Origin: Anaeramoeba flamelloides
Taxonomy: Eukaryota; Metamonada; Anaeramoebidae
Assembly (NCBI GenBank): GCA_027625915.1
Contig: JANTQA010000021.1
Coordinates: 2,480,001 to 2,544,000 of the forward strand
Length of the DNA: 64,000 nt
Reading direction: 5' to 3'
Shown here piece by piece: positions 49,188-61,812 of this stretch (positions within the stretch are counted from its first letter, which is position 1; every line of letters starts with the position of its first letter). The position numbers were made by a program, and so were the translations under genes. Under the pieces are notes generated by a model. The model ran no database searches. It saw only the letters and a list, made by a program, of their open reading frames with translations, and was not told where the DNA came from.

Positions 49188-49432
49188 TATGCAATTTCTG
49201 GTATTCGGATTGTAAATGGGAAAAAATTGTCTCTCATGTATTCCAGATTTTTCTTTGACGAAATTGGGTTTTCCAAGAGAGTTTTCAAAGAAGTAAAGTT
49301 GTTATTTCCAGACACATTTGAAAAAGGAAATAGATGCTGAAGTGAAAATTTTAAAATGTTATATCTGATAAATTCAAATAGATGTTTGAAAATTTTTTAG
49401 TTCATTTTTCATTTTCATTTTGTAAAATTTTT
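49188..49432. repeat. Dispersed foldback-type repeat (family of 36517 and 63770)
   Basis: Shares TTGTAAATGGGAAAAAATTG, AAATTGGGTTTTCCAA and GAAGTGAAAATTTTAAAATG blocks with 63770-64000 in the same order. Non-coding. Confidence 0.6.
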
Positions 49433-50200
49433 TACTTTGACTTTGATTTAAAGCATTTCATTCGTTTAAATGTCAAGAAACAATATAAATTAGTTGGTCC
49501 TTCAAAAAATTCTTTTTCAAGAACTGTTTTATATGGGATGCTTTAAAAGTAGCGTTTACAATATTTAAATTAAAATGGAAATTGAATTAAAAATTGTTTG
49601 TGATTTTTTAGAATTTATCAGTAATTTAAATACCAGACTACTTTTTTACTTGAGGGTTTAGTCATTTACTGTAGATTTGATACATACCGAGTGGTGACTT
49701 GAAACACTAAAATGGAAATTGTGAAATTTCACTTCTTTTAATTGAAAAAATTCAAATATAAAAAAAAAAAAAATATTAAGATCTCATTGTAAAAAAATTT
49801 GACTAACAAATAAAAATTCAAATCGATCTTCAATGTGAAAAAAATACAATTAAAAAAAAAAGGTTAAAATAAATTCTAAAAAAAATCCAAAATTTAAAAA
49901 AAAATTAAATTTCTTATTTTAACATTCAAATGCTGAAATTCTTTCAATGTTAAAACCAAATTGTTTTTTTTTTAATAGACAATCAATTTAATTCGATTTG
50001 GTCCAATTGGGAGTTGTTTTGTAACCACCCTTATTTGACAAAGTAAGGATTTTGTAACAATATTCTTAAGAAAAAAATAATTCTTTTGAAAAATGATAAA
50101 AATCACAAAAATCTTCGAGATCTCAAAAAGAGCCAAAAAACAACACTTCAAACTAAACACAGTTTTGTTTTAAAAGTTATATATTTACAAAAAAACTTCT

Positions 50201-50877
50201 TTTCAGACAAAAGGGCACATAAAATTTCAACAATTATTCATAATTGAATCAAATTAATTGTTGTATCATTCTAAAATATAAGAAACTCTTTCAAATATAA
50301 AAAACACCCAACCGAATATTTAAAACTTATTAAAGCAAAACAATAAAAAATAAAATTAAATATTTTAAAAATTGGTGGACCATTTTATTTGAAATGAGAA
50401 ATCTCGTTTTTTAAAATGCAATAAAAAAAAATTATAAAATCAATAAAAAGGTTTCAACAAGGTGAATAGGGAAAAAGTTCTTTACACATCAAACTTTTGT
50501 TCTTTAAGGTCTAATTTTCAATATCATGTCACAAACCATCTGGGTATTTTGTTGAAATTGATTTTTTTTTTTTTTTTTATTTTTTTTCTTTTTTCTTTAT
50601 TCCATACTTCAAATAAATTATGGTTTTTCTTAATTTCTATATCTAGCTCATTCGAAATCAAACTCAAAATGTTTCCGTTTTATATTTGTGGATTATTTCC
50701 AAATTAGTTTTTTCTTATCTTATTTTTTCATTTTCCAAATGTTCAATATCGAGAAATAAAAAAACAAAAAATGAAAAAATGAATATTTAAAATGAAAATC
50801 ACCAATAATTAATTATCTTATTAATAATCAAATTTAATATCATTGATGATTTGAGAGGTGTGCCCTTTTGTTTGAAA
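50201..50877. mobile_element. Candidate TIR element, 677 bp
   Basis: Left end TTTCAGACAAAAGGGCAC (50201-50218) pairs with right end GTGCCCTTTTGTTTGAAA (50860-50877), one mismatch in 18. The interior includes a frame at 50462-50707 (starting GTG) with no recognisable motif. Only one copy is in the window, so the element boundaries are provisional. Confidence 0.5.
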
Positions 50878-52010
50878 AAGAGTTTAAATTAAGGGTATTA
50901 ATATAAATATATACTATTTTGAGTAAAAAGAGAAAGTTTTTGATGTTAAATCTTGAGAAACAAGTTTGATATTATATATTCAAAAAAAAATTATATATTA
51001 ATCTCTGGATTAAATTCTTTAATCCGTCAAAAAAATTTCTGGTCATTTTGTAATAAAATTGAGTCATCAAAAAAAAAAAAAAAAAAAAAAAAAACAGGTA
51101 ATTGTTGGATATCTTCTCCTTTTGTAATTGTGAACATTAGTAAGATGAAATCTTAATTAATAAAATTTTCTAAAAAAGAAAAACAATTATAAAAAAATTA
51201 TTAATAATTTCAATGAGAATTTCTAAAGTTCGTTTGCACCAATAAATTTTAACATTTTAGAATTTCTATGGAATACTTGAGCATTAAAACTTTGATTTTG
51301 ATGAATAATCCCGAATGAAAAAACGAATTACACAGAGTGTAATATAGAAAAATTTCTGATTAATTTACAATTATCACAGATAGGACAATTTGTTAAATGG
51401 AGAACTAAAAAAAGTCCATTCCATGTGTTTTCGCTTAGTAGATTAAGGTTTTTTTGAAAATTCAAATTTATTTTTTTGATTACTTTACATATCTTATTAT
51501 CTCTCAAAAATATTTTATTGATTTTGAAACTGAAAAAAAAAAATCAATTTAACTTGAAAATAATGATAAAAATAATTCTTTTTATATTTTGGATTTGGTC
51601 TATAACTAAAAAAAGAAATACTTCTAAATTTTGAATTAAAATTAATTTTATTGCAATTTAATATTTTTTATTAAGAAAATTTCAGATCGATCACAAAAAA
51701 AAACCAAAAGTAAATGAAAAAAAATATTAAATACTAATGATTAAAAAGTAAATTTATCAAATTTCTATTTTTGAAACATTTTAATGTTTCTTCCAATAAC
51801 TTTCATACCATTATTCATGCTGCTTATTGTTCTTCCTTAAACATTTTTTTTTTACAAAAATATTTTTACTTCTGCTGAAAAAAAGTATTTTAAAATATAT
51901 AATTTTTTCTCAAAATAACGAATTTAAAAGAGTTTAAAATTGATATTTTTTTTCCAATTGAAAATATTAAAAATACAATTAAAAATTTTATAAAATAAAT
52001 CAGTTAATGA

Positions 52011-53725
52011 TTTCAAAAAATTGAAAACTTAAAATATATCTTTGATGAAGATTCAAATGAAAATATAAACTATAAAAAGTATCTTTTTACAATTCAGAAA
52101 ATATTTAATAATTGGTTGCTTAATCCTAATAATAATAATATCGAATATATTAAAAAAAGATCAATTTTATTTATACATAAAAAAGGAAATGAAGGGGTAG
52201 CTTTAAATTATAGACCAATTTCTATAAATCAAAGCTTACCAAGATTATTTCTAAAAGTACTATATAAACTAATAGAACCTTGTTGGGAATTTATTCATAA
52301 ATCACAATTTGGGTTTCGAAAGAAAAATGATACTCGAATTGCAGTCTTAAATTTCTTGAATATATATAAACAAATAAAATCAGAAAATGAAAATGATATA
52401 ACTTATATTATAATGATTGATATAGCTAAATGTTTTGATTCAATTAATTTTAAAATAATTAGAAAAACAATAAAAAAGTTTATTTTAAATAAAATTATTC
52501 AAAATTTTTTATTAAAATATTATCAAGGTGAAGGACTTGGTATATTACAAGGAGATCTCTTATCACCTATCATATTTGCTCTTATTTCACACTTTCTTTT
52601 ATTAAAAATAATACCATTAACAAATCATTGTCAAATGTTTGCAGATGATTTCATTTTAATTATAAAAGGAAATATAAATCAAAGAAATAGAAAATTAATA
52701 TTAATATATCAAATAATTATTCAATTTGGGCTAAAACATAATAAAGACAAAACAGAAATATCACAAGATTTATCAAAGATTAAATATTTGGGAATTTTTT
52801 TAGAAAAAATTTCACATTGAGTATATAATCTGAAAAAGGCAAAAGAAACTTATAACAACTCTAAACAATTATTTAATAATTTTTTATAAACAAATAATTT
52901 AAAAATTAGATTATTTAAATCTTTTATATTAAGTCAATTTACATATAGTCTAGAAATATATAACTATAAAATTACAACCCTAAATTATTTAAATTCCTGG
53001 ATTAATACATGTATTACCAAAATATGCAAATAAACCTAAATACGCCAGTTCTTATCTATAAAACAGAATTTAAATTTGAAAATTTGGTAATTTCAATTAA
53101 TAAAAAGAAATTCAAATTCAAAAATAAATTAAAAAATTTATCGCTGCCTTATCTGAATAAACTAATAAAATTTAACCAAAGAAAAAACAATAAAATTAAT
53201 TGGAATTCAAAGAATTTAAAACTTCTTTTTAAAAATTAAATTTATAATTATAATTATAATGAATTGTTGAATTCTACCAGCTGGAAAGTTCAAAATTATT
53301 TTCAAATAATTAAAAATCAAAAAAAAATATTTACTAATCAAAAATACTTATGTTATCCATCAAGCTCGACAATTCTAAAATTCAGAACATTTACTAACTG
53401 CTTAAATTGATATTACTATTATGTAATGAATAAAAACTCAAATAAATTTTGTCCTTTATGTTTAAAATATGATCATAAAGAGTTAATAGAAAATATTAAT
53501 CACTTTTTATGGGTGTGTCCTTATTATGAAAAAGATAAATTGATATTTTTAAATAAATTAAAAGAATTAAATTTTAATGATATAATTTTAAGTCAAGACA
53601 GCTTAAAATTATTTTCATTAATTAATATTCGTAGAATCTATGATTTTACGCTTAAATTCCTGAAAGTGAATTTAAGTAAAAGGGCACTCAGAGTGTAATT
53701 TACACTTCCTCATCAATAAATATAT
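52011..53725 (+). mobile_element. 5'-truncated LINE (non-LTR retrotransposon)
   Basis: Starts inside ORF2 upstream of the reverse transcriptase; no endonuclease is present, as expected for a 5'-truncated insertion. RT motifs are intact in sequence: NYRPISI, FGFRKK, MIDIAKCFDSI, GILQGDLLSPIIF and the catalytic FADD. Downstream are a frame at 53009-53236 and a C-terminal frame at 53426-53698 with a CCHC-type finger (CPLC, H, C in FCPLCLKYDHKE ... NHFLWVCPYY). Between them are at least two in-frame stops (near 52818 and 52887) and frame changes near 53000 and 53240-53420, so this copy is inactive. It ends in the family tail AATCTATGATTTTACGC...GAGTGTAATTTACACTTC and an (AT)n tract (53722-53753). 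The last ORF codons overlap that tail. Confidence 0.88.
52116..52820 (+). pseudogene. LINE reverse transcriptase domain (fragment)
   Basis: The largest open piece of the LINE, 234 codons covering RT fingers and palm to the thumb start. Key residues are visible: Asp in MIDIAKCFD, GDLLSP turn, and Asp-Asp in FADD. It starts without ATG because it is the middle of a longer ORF (open from 52011) and ends at a premature TGA. Very Ile/Asn/Lys-rich, in line with host base composition. Confidence 0.85.
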
Positions 53726-55927
53726 ATATGTATATATATATATATATATATATAATTTTTCCCTGAAAATATTTTTTTTTCAAAATCCTAGTTTTAAAAT
53801 GTGATCAGTAATAATTTTCATTAGATAAGGCACTACTACCTCTATTGAGAAAAATATTTATATGATTTAATTTTTAATTTTTTTTGATCCTAATAAAAAT
53901 TAGCTTTAGCCTAATAAAAATTGTTTTCTACTAAGTTTATTATAAGTGGTTATTGGATTAAGAATCATTTGTTCTTTTTTGTATTAAAAAATAACATGAC
54001 TTTTACAAAGTTTTTCACTTTTATAACTCATTCCCCCTTTAAAAGTGTTGGAAAGTGTTTAAAATCTCTGAAAATGTTTGAATGTTTGGAAGGGCTCAAA
54101 ACTTGAGAAAAGTCATAAGATTGTTAGTAGTTTCTTTAAAAAAATAATTTCATTTTTTATTTTTTCTATCTAAATTGTTTTAAACTAATTATTTTATTTC
54201 CATTGACCAAAAGTACATAATTAATATATTTTTTAAAAAATATTTCTTGCTTTAATTGTGTAAATAAATTCAAATTATTTTGTAATATAAAAAATAACAC
54301 CTTTCTTCTTTTAACTTAATTTAATATAATTATTAAAGATTACTTCTCTATAAAATTCACCTATTCTCGTATAATGATTATTTGCTTCAATATGACATGA
54401 AAAAACCAATGAACTATCAAAAACAAAATATCAACTTTCGATCCCTACAGAAGATTTAAATCAACGTATTTGATAAATTTAACTTTTTAATCATTAGTAT
54501 TTAATATTTTTTTTGTATTTTCTTTTGTTTTTTTTTCTGATCGATCTGAAATTTTATTAATAAAAAATATTAAATTGTAATAAAATTAATTTTAATTCAA
54601 AATTTAGAAGTATTTCTTTTTTTAGTTATAGACCAAATCCAAAATATAAAAAGAATAATTTTTATCATTATTTTCCGAGATCAAATTGATTTTTTTTTTT
54701 TCAGTTTCAAAGTAAATTAAATATTTTTGAGATATAATAAGATATATAAAGAAATCCCACAATTAAATGTGGTTTTTTTAAAAAAAAACCCTAGACTTAC
54801 AATGCCAAAACGCATTACCTGGATTTATTTAAGTTTCCCCATTTAAAAAATTGGACGAGCTGTGATAATAGTACATTAATCAGAAATTTTTCTTTGTTGC
54901 ACTCTTTGTAATTCTTCTTTTCATCCCGGATTATTAATGAAAATCAAAGTTTTAATGTTCAGGTATTCCGCTGAAATTCTAAAATGTTTAAATTAATTGA
55001 TGTTCAACTAACTTTAGAAATTTGAATTAAAATGATTTATGTTTTTTAATATGTAGTGATTAAATATAATGCTTACAGAAAACAAATAGTCTGGGTTTCA
55101 AAATCAAACTGTGCCTTTTTGTTTTCTTCTTGTTCCAATAAAGCTTCTAATTCACTTTTCCAATAAATAAATCCAAGTTCAATGCTATTTTGAAGGGAAA
55201 TAACTTGATTTTTTTGGGAAATTTTAAATTATTCATGCAATTGGTTGAAAATATTTCATAATATTCTCAGTTTTTTTTTGATTTTAAGATGTCAAATTTT
55301 TATAAAAATTAATTATATTTTTTGAGATACATTTTTCAATTTGATCCTGTCATTTTGAGAATTAATTTTTTAATAAGAGTAACAATAAAAAACCTATACC
55401 AGATCTAATTATGGTTTATTATCATTTTTTGATTGGTTAATGTATAGGTTTTCTTTCTGAGAAAAACACTCATTTATTTTGAAAAATGTAGTCATCTTTT
55501 AAACATAAATTATTTTGAAAAGAGGATTCCTTCGTGAGAAAATAGTCTTATTGGAAATTACATTTTACTGATCTAAACAATTCCAAAATGAAAACAAATT
55601 TCACCCTTAACTAATTTTTAAGTAAAACAAATAATATTTTTTTTAGAAATTCGAAAAACAAAAAGAGAAAAGGAAAGTGGAATAAATTTTTCCCTTTATT
55701 GAAATGTAATTGATAATTTCTCTCTCTCCTTTCAATTCAGAGTTTTTTAAAATTTGGTATCCATTTATTTGTTGCAAAAACAGATTTAATTGAAACAAAC
55801 CACTCACCCCAAAAATACTTACAACCAAACCCTTGAATTGTGATCTAAAAAGTTAGAAAATAAAACCAAGAAACTATTGTCAAATGATCCCAAAGGAAAA
55901 GATCATTTTTTCTTATTCTTTCACAAA

Positions 55928-56254
55928 ATGAGAAGTTTTAACCATAAGACTATACAGCAACATTATAAAAAAATGGATCGTATCAGTGACTCTTTAGCGA
56001 TACTTTCCTGTTCTTTTGAAATACTTCACTACAACCCAAAATTCGCTAAATTATTTAAAATGAAAAAAAAATTAAAAGATTTAAATTTGACAGATTTTCT
56101 ACCTCGTAAACTCCTTCCATTTCCTTCTTTAAGAATCCCGAATTTTCCTTGTTCACTTAAAACAATTATACACATTTTTTATAATAGCTAACCAAACACA
56201 CAACCAATTGGAAAGTAAAGTTCATTTAAAGAATGAAATTGAAAAATTAAAAAA
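55928..56254 (+). CDS. PAS/coiled-coil protein, exons 1-2
   Basis: Exon 1 is 55928-56150 from an ATG (MRSFNHKTIQQHYKKMDR). Residues about 16-45 (DRISDSLAILSCSFEILHYN, then PKFAKLFK) show the first strands and helix of a PAS sensor domain. Exon 2 is 56188-56254, encoding NQTHNQLESKV and KNEIEKLKK. The 37 nt intron between them (GTTCAC to TAATAG) is short but keeps phase. The frame is open upstream of the ATG to about 55850, so an earlier start is possible. Just downstream, 56336-56419 contains another open stretch (CEIQAENQLFSKN) ending at GTAAAT that does not fit the phase; it may be an alternative exon. Confidence 0.6.
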
Positions 56255-58079
56255 GTAATAATTTTCACTTTTTTTTTTTTTTGTTTTTTTGTTTATTTTC
56301 TTCTTAATTTAAATTTCTTTTCGGTGATTGTATAGTGTGAAATACAAGCTGAAAATCAATTATTTTCAAAGAATTTGAGAGATCCAAATTCTTTTCTCAA
56401 ACAAAATTACCAAAATCGTTTGTTTGTAAATAATTCAAAAAAAAAACACTCAAGAAAAAAAAAAAAAACCAAAAATCTTTTGTGATCTTCTCACAACAAG
56501 AAGAAGAGCGTTGACTAGAAAACTTCTTATGGAGTTTTGAGAACATTTTTTTTCTATAAAACACCCCATAATCGTTTTTGTTATTCCAAACAACTTTTAC
56601 TTGGAAAAGGGAAGTGAAAAAAGAAATGAAAAACTGCTCAAGTCCTGTTGTTTGCACCTAAACAACAAACTGATCTTTTGTAAACAAAAAGTTCAAGGAA
56701 CATCTTCAGAGTTCCTAATTTGCATTTTTATTTTATTTTTTTTTTTTTTTTTCCAACAAAAATATTTTTTTAAGAAAATAATTTTGAAAGACAATGATGT
56801 CAAAGAGTAAACCCAAAATTTTCAAAAAAAACACCTAAAAGATCAGTTTTTTTTTCTTATCAATTACAAATATTTGTAAAAATCCAAAATACTAATAAAT
56901 TCGAATAAAGGTTCTCAATTTTTTTAGTTCAATTTCCTTATTTTTAAATGGTGAGCAAAGTTTTGATAGAAAGAATTTTATTTGTAAAAATCCAAATAAT
57001 CATTGTAAATAACGAGATTTTTGAGATGTTCTGTTTTGAAACTTTTTTGGGGATTGCTTTCAAAATATATCAAATAGAAAATGAACCAAAAATTTTTTAA
57101 TATTTTACGGCTTTTAACAGTGTACTCTCATTTTACAGATAAAAAGATAAATACTCAAATAACCATTAATCAATCTAAATGGGATATTGATAAAATATTC
57201 TAAATCTATCAGTTTTAACCATTTGATAAATGTAAAAATCAAAAACAAGCTCAAATTCTGTAAAATTTAATAGAGAAACCGAATGAAAAGTAAAATCTAA
57301 TTTGTTGTAATTATTCCTTGGGAAAATGAGAAATTTATTCGAAAACATCTATTACGATCTATCAGGTAAATATGATTTCTCTATTTTTAGAGTATTGATA
57401 AAAATCAATTTTTATAAAAAACTTACTTATACAACATCTCCTTAATGAGGCGTTTTTAAATTTTCCATTTAGAACGGATATTTTGAGTGAGCCCTATCTG
57501 ATCAAATTAAAGCATAACTGTGCATGAGCTTTTTGAAATTTTCTGTTTTTTTTATATTTTTTCAAAATTGATTTATAATCAGGCATAGTTATTCCAGTTG
57601 TGATCAGTTCGCTTTAGTTACTTTAGTTAAGTTCGGTTTGTTTAAAATATAATCAGTGGCAAGTTTACCAATTTTTATAATGATTTTTTATTCCCTTTTA
57701 TCCTCCCCAAAAAAAAAAAATTAAAAAAACCTTTTACAAACAAAAAGAGGAGCAACCGAAGGAACCGAAGGAACCCAAGAATAATTAAAAAAAAAAACTT
57801 ACAAAAATAGAATTTGAAAAAAGTAAAAAAGTTTATAAAATAGAATTTTATTAATTATCTTTTTGAATATATCAGTAGAATTGGTGTCGGAAATACATAA
57901 ATAAAAGAAAATAAATAAATTACTTCGTATCATCTATTTCAAAAAATTGAAATATTAAATATTATAATTATCAAAAATAACAAAATCAAAGAATTAACTT
58001 GGGTTTTCATTAAATAACAAACATTTGATTTTTTTTTGTTTTTATTATTTTTTATATTAATTATTTATTCTGAAAATAG
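56255..58079 (+). other. 1.8 kb proposed intron of the PAS gene
   Basis: GTAATA at 56255 to AAAATAG at 58079 joins AA to A in frame (Lys). I see no credible internal gene; 56601-56810 (plus) and 56397-56657 (minus) are weak frames. A small GA-rich tandem (GGAACCGAAGGAACC) lies near 57758. Confidence 0.5.
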
Positions 58080-58972
58080 AAACACAAATTTAAATCATCA
58101 TTTTGAAATATTATTCCGTACTCGTTCCGAATTAGAATTTTATTGTACAGTTAATGCTACTCGCATTTCAATTAATGGGATCCCTTCATATCAATTCATT
58201 GCAAAAAAAATGAAAAATAATCCACAAACGGGAATGTTGCAAACTTCCACATCACAAACAATGACTGAAAATCTATCAGAATCATCAACACAATATTCGT
58301 CAACGCTTATACAGGAGCAAAAAATTTCAATGGGTAAATATTTTTTTTTTCTTCCTTACAGCATTCTTGTTTAATTTGCTTAATTTTTCATAATTTATTT
58401 TTATTTGGAATCTATATTTGAAATTTTTGTTTTTCTTTTTCCCTTTTTCCTTTTTTCTTTTCTAACATTCCCTCCCTTTCTTTTTATTTTCTCTTTTTTT
58501 TTCTTCTTTTTACCCCCCTTTAATCTTCTAATAAAAAAAATTAATAGACTTTGATTACGAAAATTATTTCCAAGAAACAATGAAAGATGTAATGAAAACT
58601 TTTGAAGATATGAAACAAACTTCAACAACAAAGCAGATTATTGAAAAATTAAATTCCTTGCTCGGGCTTTATGAGAATACAATTAAACATAAAAATGAAA
58701 AAATTGAGAAATTATCACAAAAATCAAGAGAAGAGAGAAAAAAACAACAAACCAAGTATGAAGAATTAGAAACACACTTCAAAAGAAGACTCCATGCCCT
58801 GGAGAATGAAAAAAAATCCAACAATAGCCTCCTATCAAATAATCAAGAATTAAAAACAAAATTGAGGAATATTTCCAAAATTTTATCAAAACAAAAAATT
58901 TTAACGAAGGACTTTAAAAAGAACCTTGTAAGTACTAAAGATAATGATGAAAGTGATAGTGATGATTATTAA
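58080..58972 (+). CDS. PAS/coiled-coil protein, exons 3-4
   Basis: Exon 3 (58080-58333) encodes HHFEILFRTRSELEFYCTVN, then ATRISINGIPSYQFIAKKMK, which fits the later beta strands of a PAS fold (R-x-K/S...F...V..T.I.I.G.P). Exon 4 (58548-58972) follows a 214 nt intron (GTAAAT to TTAATAG; G joins AC to give Asp) and encodes a heptad-like coiled coil (MKDVMKTFEDMK ... IEKLSQKSREERKKQQ ... NNQELKTKLRNI) and an acidic end DNDESDSDDY. Together with exons 1-2 the protein is 322 residues. The coiled coil suggests dimerisation or a scaffold; ligand and output are unknown. The 3' side has a long T tract (59050-59086). Confidence 0.7.
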
Positions 58973-59052
58973 AACAAATCCTTAATTTTATTTTATTTTA
59001 TTTTAATTTTATATTATCCAAAAGAAAAAGAAAATGATTATTTTATTTTTTA

Positions 59053-59086
<34 letters not shown>

Positions 59087-60168
59087 AAATTATGTTAAAA
59101 AACTGGTTATAAATAATTAATTATTTGGTTTTCATTAATTATATTATACTTGTCTTTTTTATTACTATTTTATTTACTTACTTACTTTTTCAATCCATAA
59201 TGCTTTTATTATTTTATTTTTTTTTTATATTTTCTTTACTTCAACTCTTTTTCAATAAATCATTAAAGAATATTTGTTATTAATTTCCATTGTTTATTGT
59301 TTTGATTTATCATGACTATAGATGTTGAAACTCAAAAAAATATTTAACAAAACTAAGGATATTTAATCGTATTAAATTTTTATAATTAGTATTAATCCAG
59401 TTCAAGTTGAATAATAAAAAAATTTATATTAACTCCATTATAATATTGTGAATCACCTGCGATAATAAATTGAAAAAAAATATATATCTTCTTTTAGTAT
59501 TCAAAAACAATTAATAATTTGATATTAATAAAAAAACCTTATTAATTATTTTAAATATATAAAAACAGGAAGTTTCCTAAAATAAAAAAAAAAATTAAAT
59601 CAAAAACTAAAAAAAAGTGAATCACAATTTTTGAAATGAGTATTACAGATTTTTTATTACTGAATTTTCACTGAAAAAAAGGTTAACACGAAGATTATTT
59701 TGCAAAAAATTAAATTTATTTTTAAAAGACATTAGATAGTCTTGGTTTTCTTAATGTTTATTGAGATTTACATTTCTTTTTCTTTTTTCTGTTTTCGATT
59801 ACTGTATATTCAGGAAAGAAAAAAACCGAAAAATAAAAAAAAGTATCAAAAATAAAAACATAATTTGAATTAAAAAAAAAAAAAAAGAAATAGCAAAAAT
59901 TTGAAAAAGCAAAAAAAAAATTTGCAAAATTAGAAAAATTGATTCTGATCTAAAAATTTAAAAATCTTTTTTTGTTAAGAATGCTGGAATAAACCCTCAA
60001 AACGACTCCCATGAACATTATAAAGTGAGTCAAAATTTTTGAAAATTAATTTATATTATTTTATATTCCTTATATTTGTGTATTGACCTACATTTTATGT
60101 AGTTTAACATAAAAGATTTAAAATCATATTAATGTGTTGATATATTTATTTTGTTATCTGTCTTTAAT

Positions 60169-60543
60169 CACTAATTTAAATATGGAATCCATTAAAAAAA
60201 CAGTTTTTACAATTTTTTGAGATAAATAAAGAGTTCCGTAACTTTATCCAAATTTTGATAATAGTAGATATAATATCTGATTATTTTAATAGACTAATTA
60301 TAATTTTAATCAAAAAATCGTCTGGTGAACACTAATCTTTTTATTTTTCCAAAAAAAAAAAATTTTCCTAAAAAATAATGGTGTTAACCAAACGATTAAA
60401 TATGAAAATCAATTCAAGAGCAAAAATTAAAACCTGTATTACATTGAATATTACCCAAATTGAAAAAAATACATGGAACTCTTTAAATATCTCGAAAATT
60501 GTAAAAAATCTATCTTTTACAATATTCCATATTTACACTTGTG
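60169..60543. mobile_element. MITE, 375 bp (copy 2 of the 25204-25581 family)
   Basis: Right end TTCCATATTTACACTTGTG is nearly the same as copy 1; the left end AATTTAAATATGGAATCC is diverged. Inner landmarks AGATAAATAAAGAGTTCC and AACCAAACGATTAAA are shared. The 88-codon plus frame at 60378-60644 runs through it and is a by-product. Confidence 0.65.
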
Positions 60544-60632
60544 ATAGATTTTTTATTATTATTGAAAATATCGCAAGTTCCTTTTATTCAGCTTATTTAC
60601 AGTTAGATTTACCAAAATTCAAAAGAATATAT

Positions 60633-60979
60633 AAAAATCTTTAATGGTCGTCTATTCTTTTAAACCTCTGGAAAAACATAGTTCTTTTTATTTTATTTTA
60701 TTTTTATTTTGATAAGAAAATCAATGGATTTTTGAAACAAAAAAAATAATTAAGAAAAAAAAAAACACACATAAATTTTCTTGATTTTTCTGTTCATTTG
60801 GAAAAATAACAAATTTTCGTTAGGTTTTTTTGAGTTTTCTATTTATTTAGATAATTGATAGATTTTCTAAATAAAATAGAAAACCTCAAAAAAACCTAGA
60901 AGAATTAACAGATAAAATAGAAAAAGTCACGGTTATATTTTATAGAGTTTAAACGAATAGATGACCATTAAAGATTTTT
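60633..60979. mobile_element. TIR element, 347 bp with 33 bp ends
   Basis: Left end AAAAATCTTTAATGGTCGTC and right end complement AAAAATCTTTAATGGTCATC pair over 33 bp with two mismatches. The interior holds a second inverted pair (GTTAGGTTTTTTTGAGTTTT against AAAACCTCAAAAAAACCTAG) related to repeats near 20700 and 38460. No ORF. Confidence 0.7.
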
Positions 60980-61812
60980 ATTTATTATTTCGAATTTCAG
61001 AAAAGTTTCAATAACTCATTTTTTTAATTTTCGAAATTAAAAGATAATTTCAGAAAATTTTCTTTTTAATACTTGTATTAAAAAAAACTATCCATATTAC
61101 CTTACTCACCACACTTCCAAAAAATTTATTAGAAATTTTTTAAAAGATACAAGCAAATTATATTTTCCACTAGAGTTAAGAAAGATATAGAATCTTATTA
61201 TTTAACTGTTTTGGTAAGAAAGTCAAACAGGTAACAAAAAGTTGAACATAATTGTTAATTGGGAACATTAATCAAACCTGAATTTTAAAAGTATGATCAA
61301 TTATTAAAAGAAAAAAAAAAATAATTAAATACAAATTAGAGGATTTGAACTAAATAACAATTTCTTCCATACTATATTTTCGTAAGTATTTTTAGTTGAT
61401 TGATTTATCATTAAAAATTTGTTCAAAAATTTGACTATTTTGAGATCTCCAAAACAATTACTTGCGCTTTGATAAGAAAGAAGATTTAAATTTTTATTGT
61501 TGGTTTGATTAAAAATACTATAATGGATGATTTTTACAAGTAAATTTTTTTCTTCTTAAAATAGATTTTACTTTTCATTTTCAGTAATATTTTTAATTAA
61601 AAAAGTGCTGAAAAAAAAATTTTTTTTTTTTATTTTAGCACATTTACCAAACCTTTAATATTGAAGATAGAAATAAATAAATTGATTTTGAACAGTTTTG
61701 TCAAGGTTTTCAATAAAATTCCAAAAAAAGTAAATCATTTTTCCTGTTTTAAGGATTTAAATCCAGGTATTTTCATCGACAATCAAAGGAGTTGTAATTT
61801 AGATTTGATGAT

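Larger units (their letters stand above)
48854..51217. other. Gap with repeats and one TIR element
   Basis: Holds a dispersed repeat (49188-49432) and a 677 bp element with inverted ends (50201-50877). A frame at 50953-51093 ends at a good donor (AAACAG|GTAATT) after a long A run, but no partner exon is visible and no family is recognised. Confidence 0.5.
51218..55022. repeat. 3.8 kb foldback element with about 550 bp arms
   Basis: Left arm about 51218-51765 and right arm about 54470-55022 are inverted copies along their length: AATTTCTAAAGTT at the tips, AAAACTTTGATTTT, AGAAAAATTTCTGATTAAT, and ATATTTTGGATTTGGTCTAT inward. Insertions and substitutions show moderate age. The arms carry no ORF. 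The 2.7 kb loop contains the LINE below and little else recognisable. No clear target duplication at the outer ends. Confidence 0.75.

Noticed and set aside
53009-53239. Separate host gene in the LINE region
   Set aside because: It continues the LINE protein between RT and the CCHC finger, out of frame because of decay.
60378-60644. 88-codon plus frame
   Set aside because: Runs through a MITE and its flank, not conserved in the other MITE copy.
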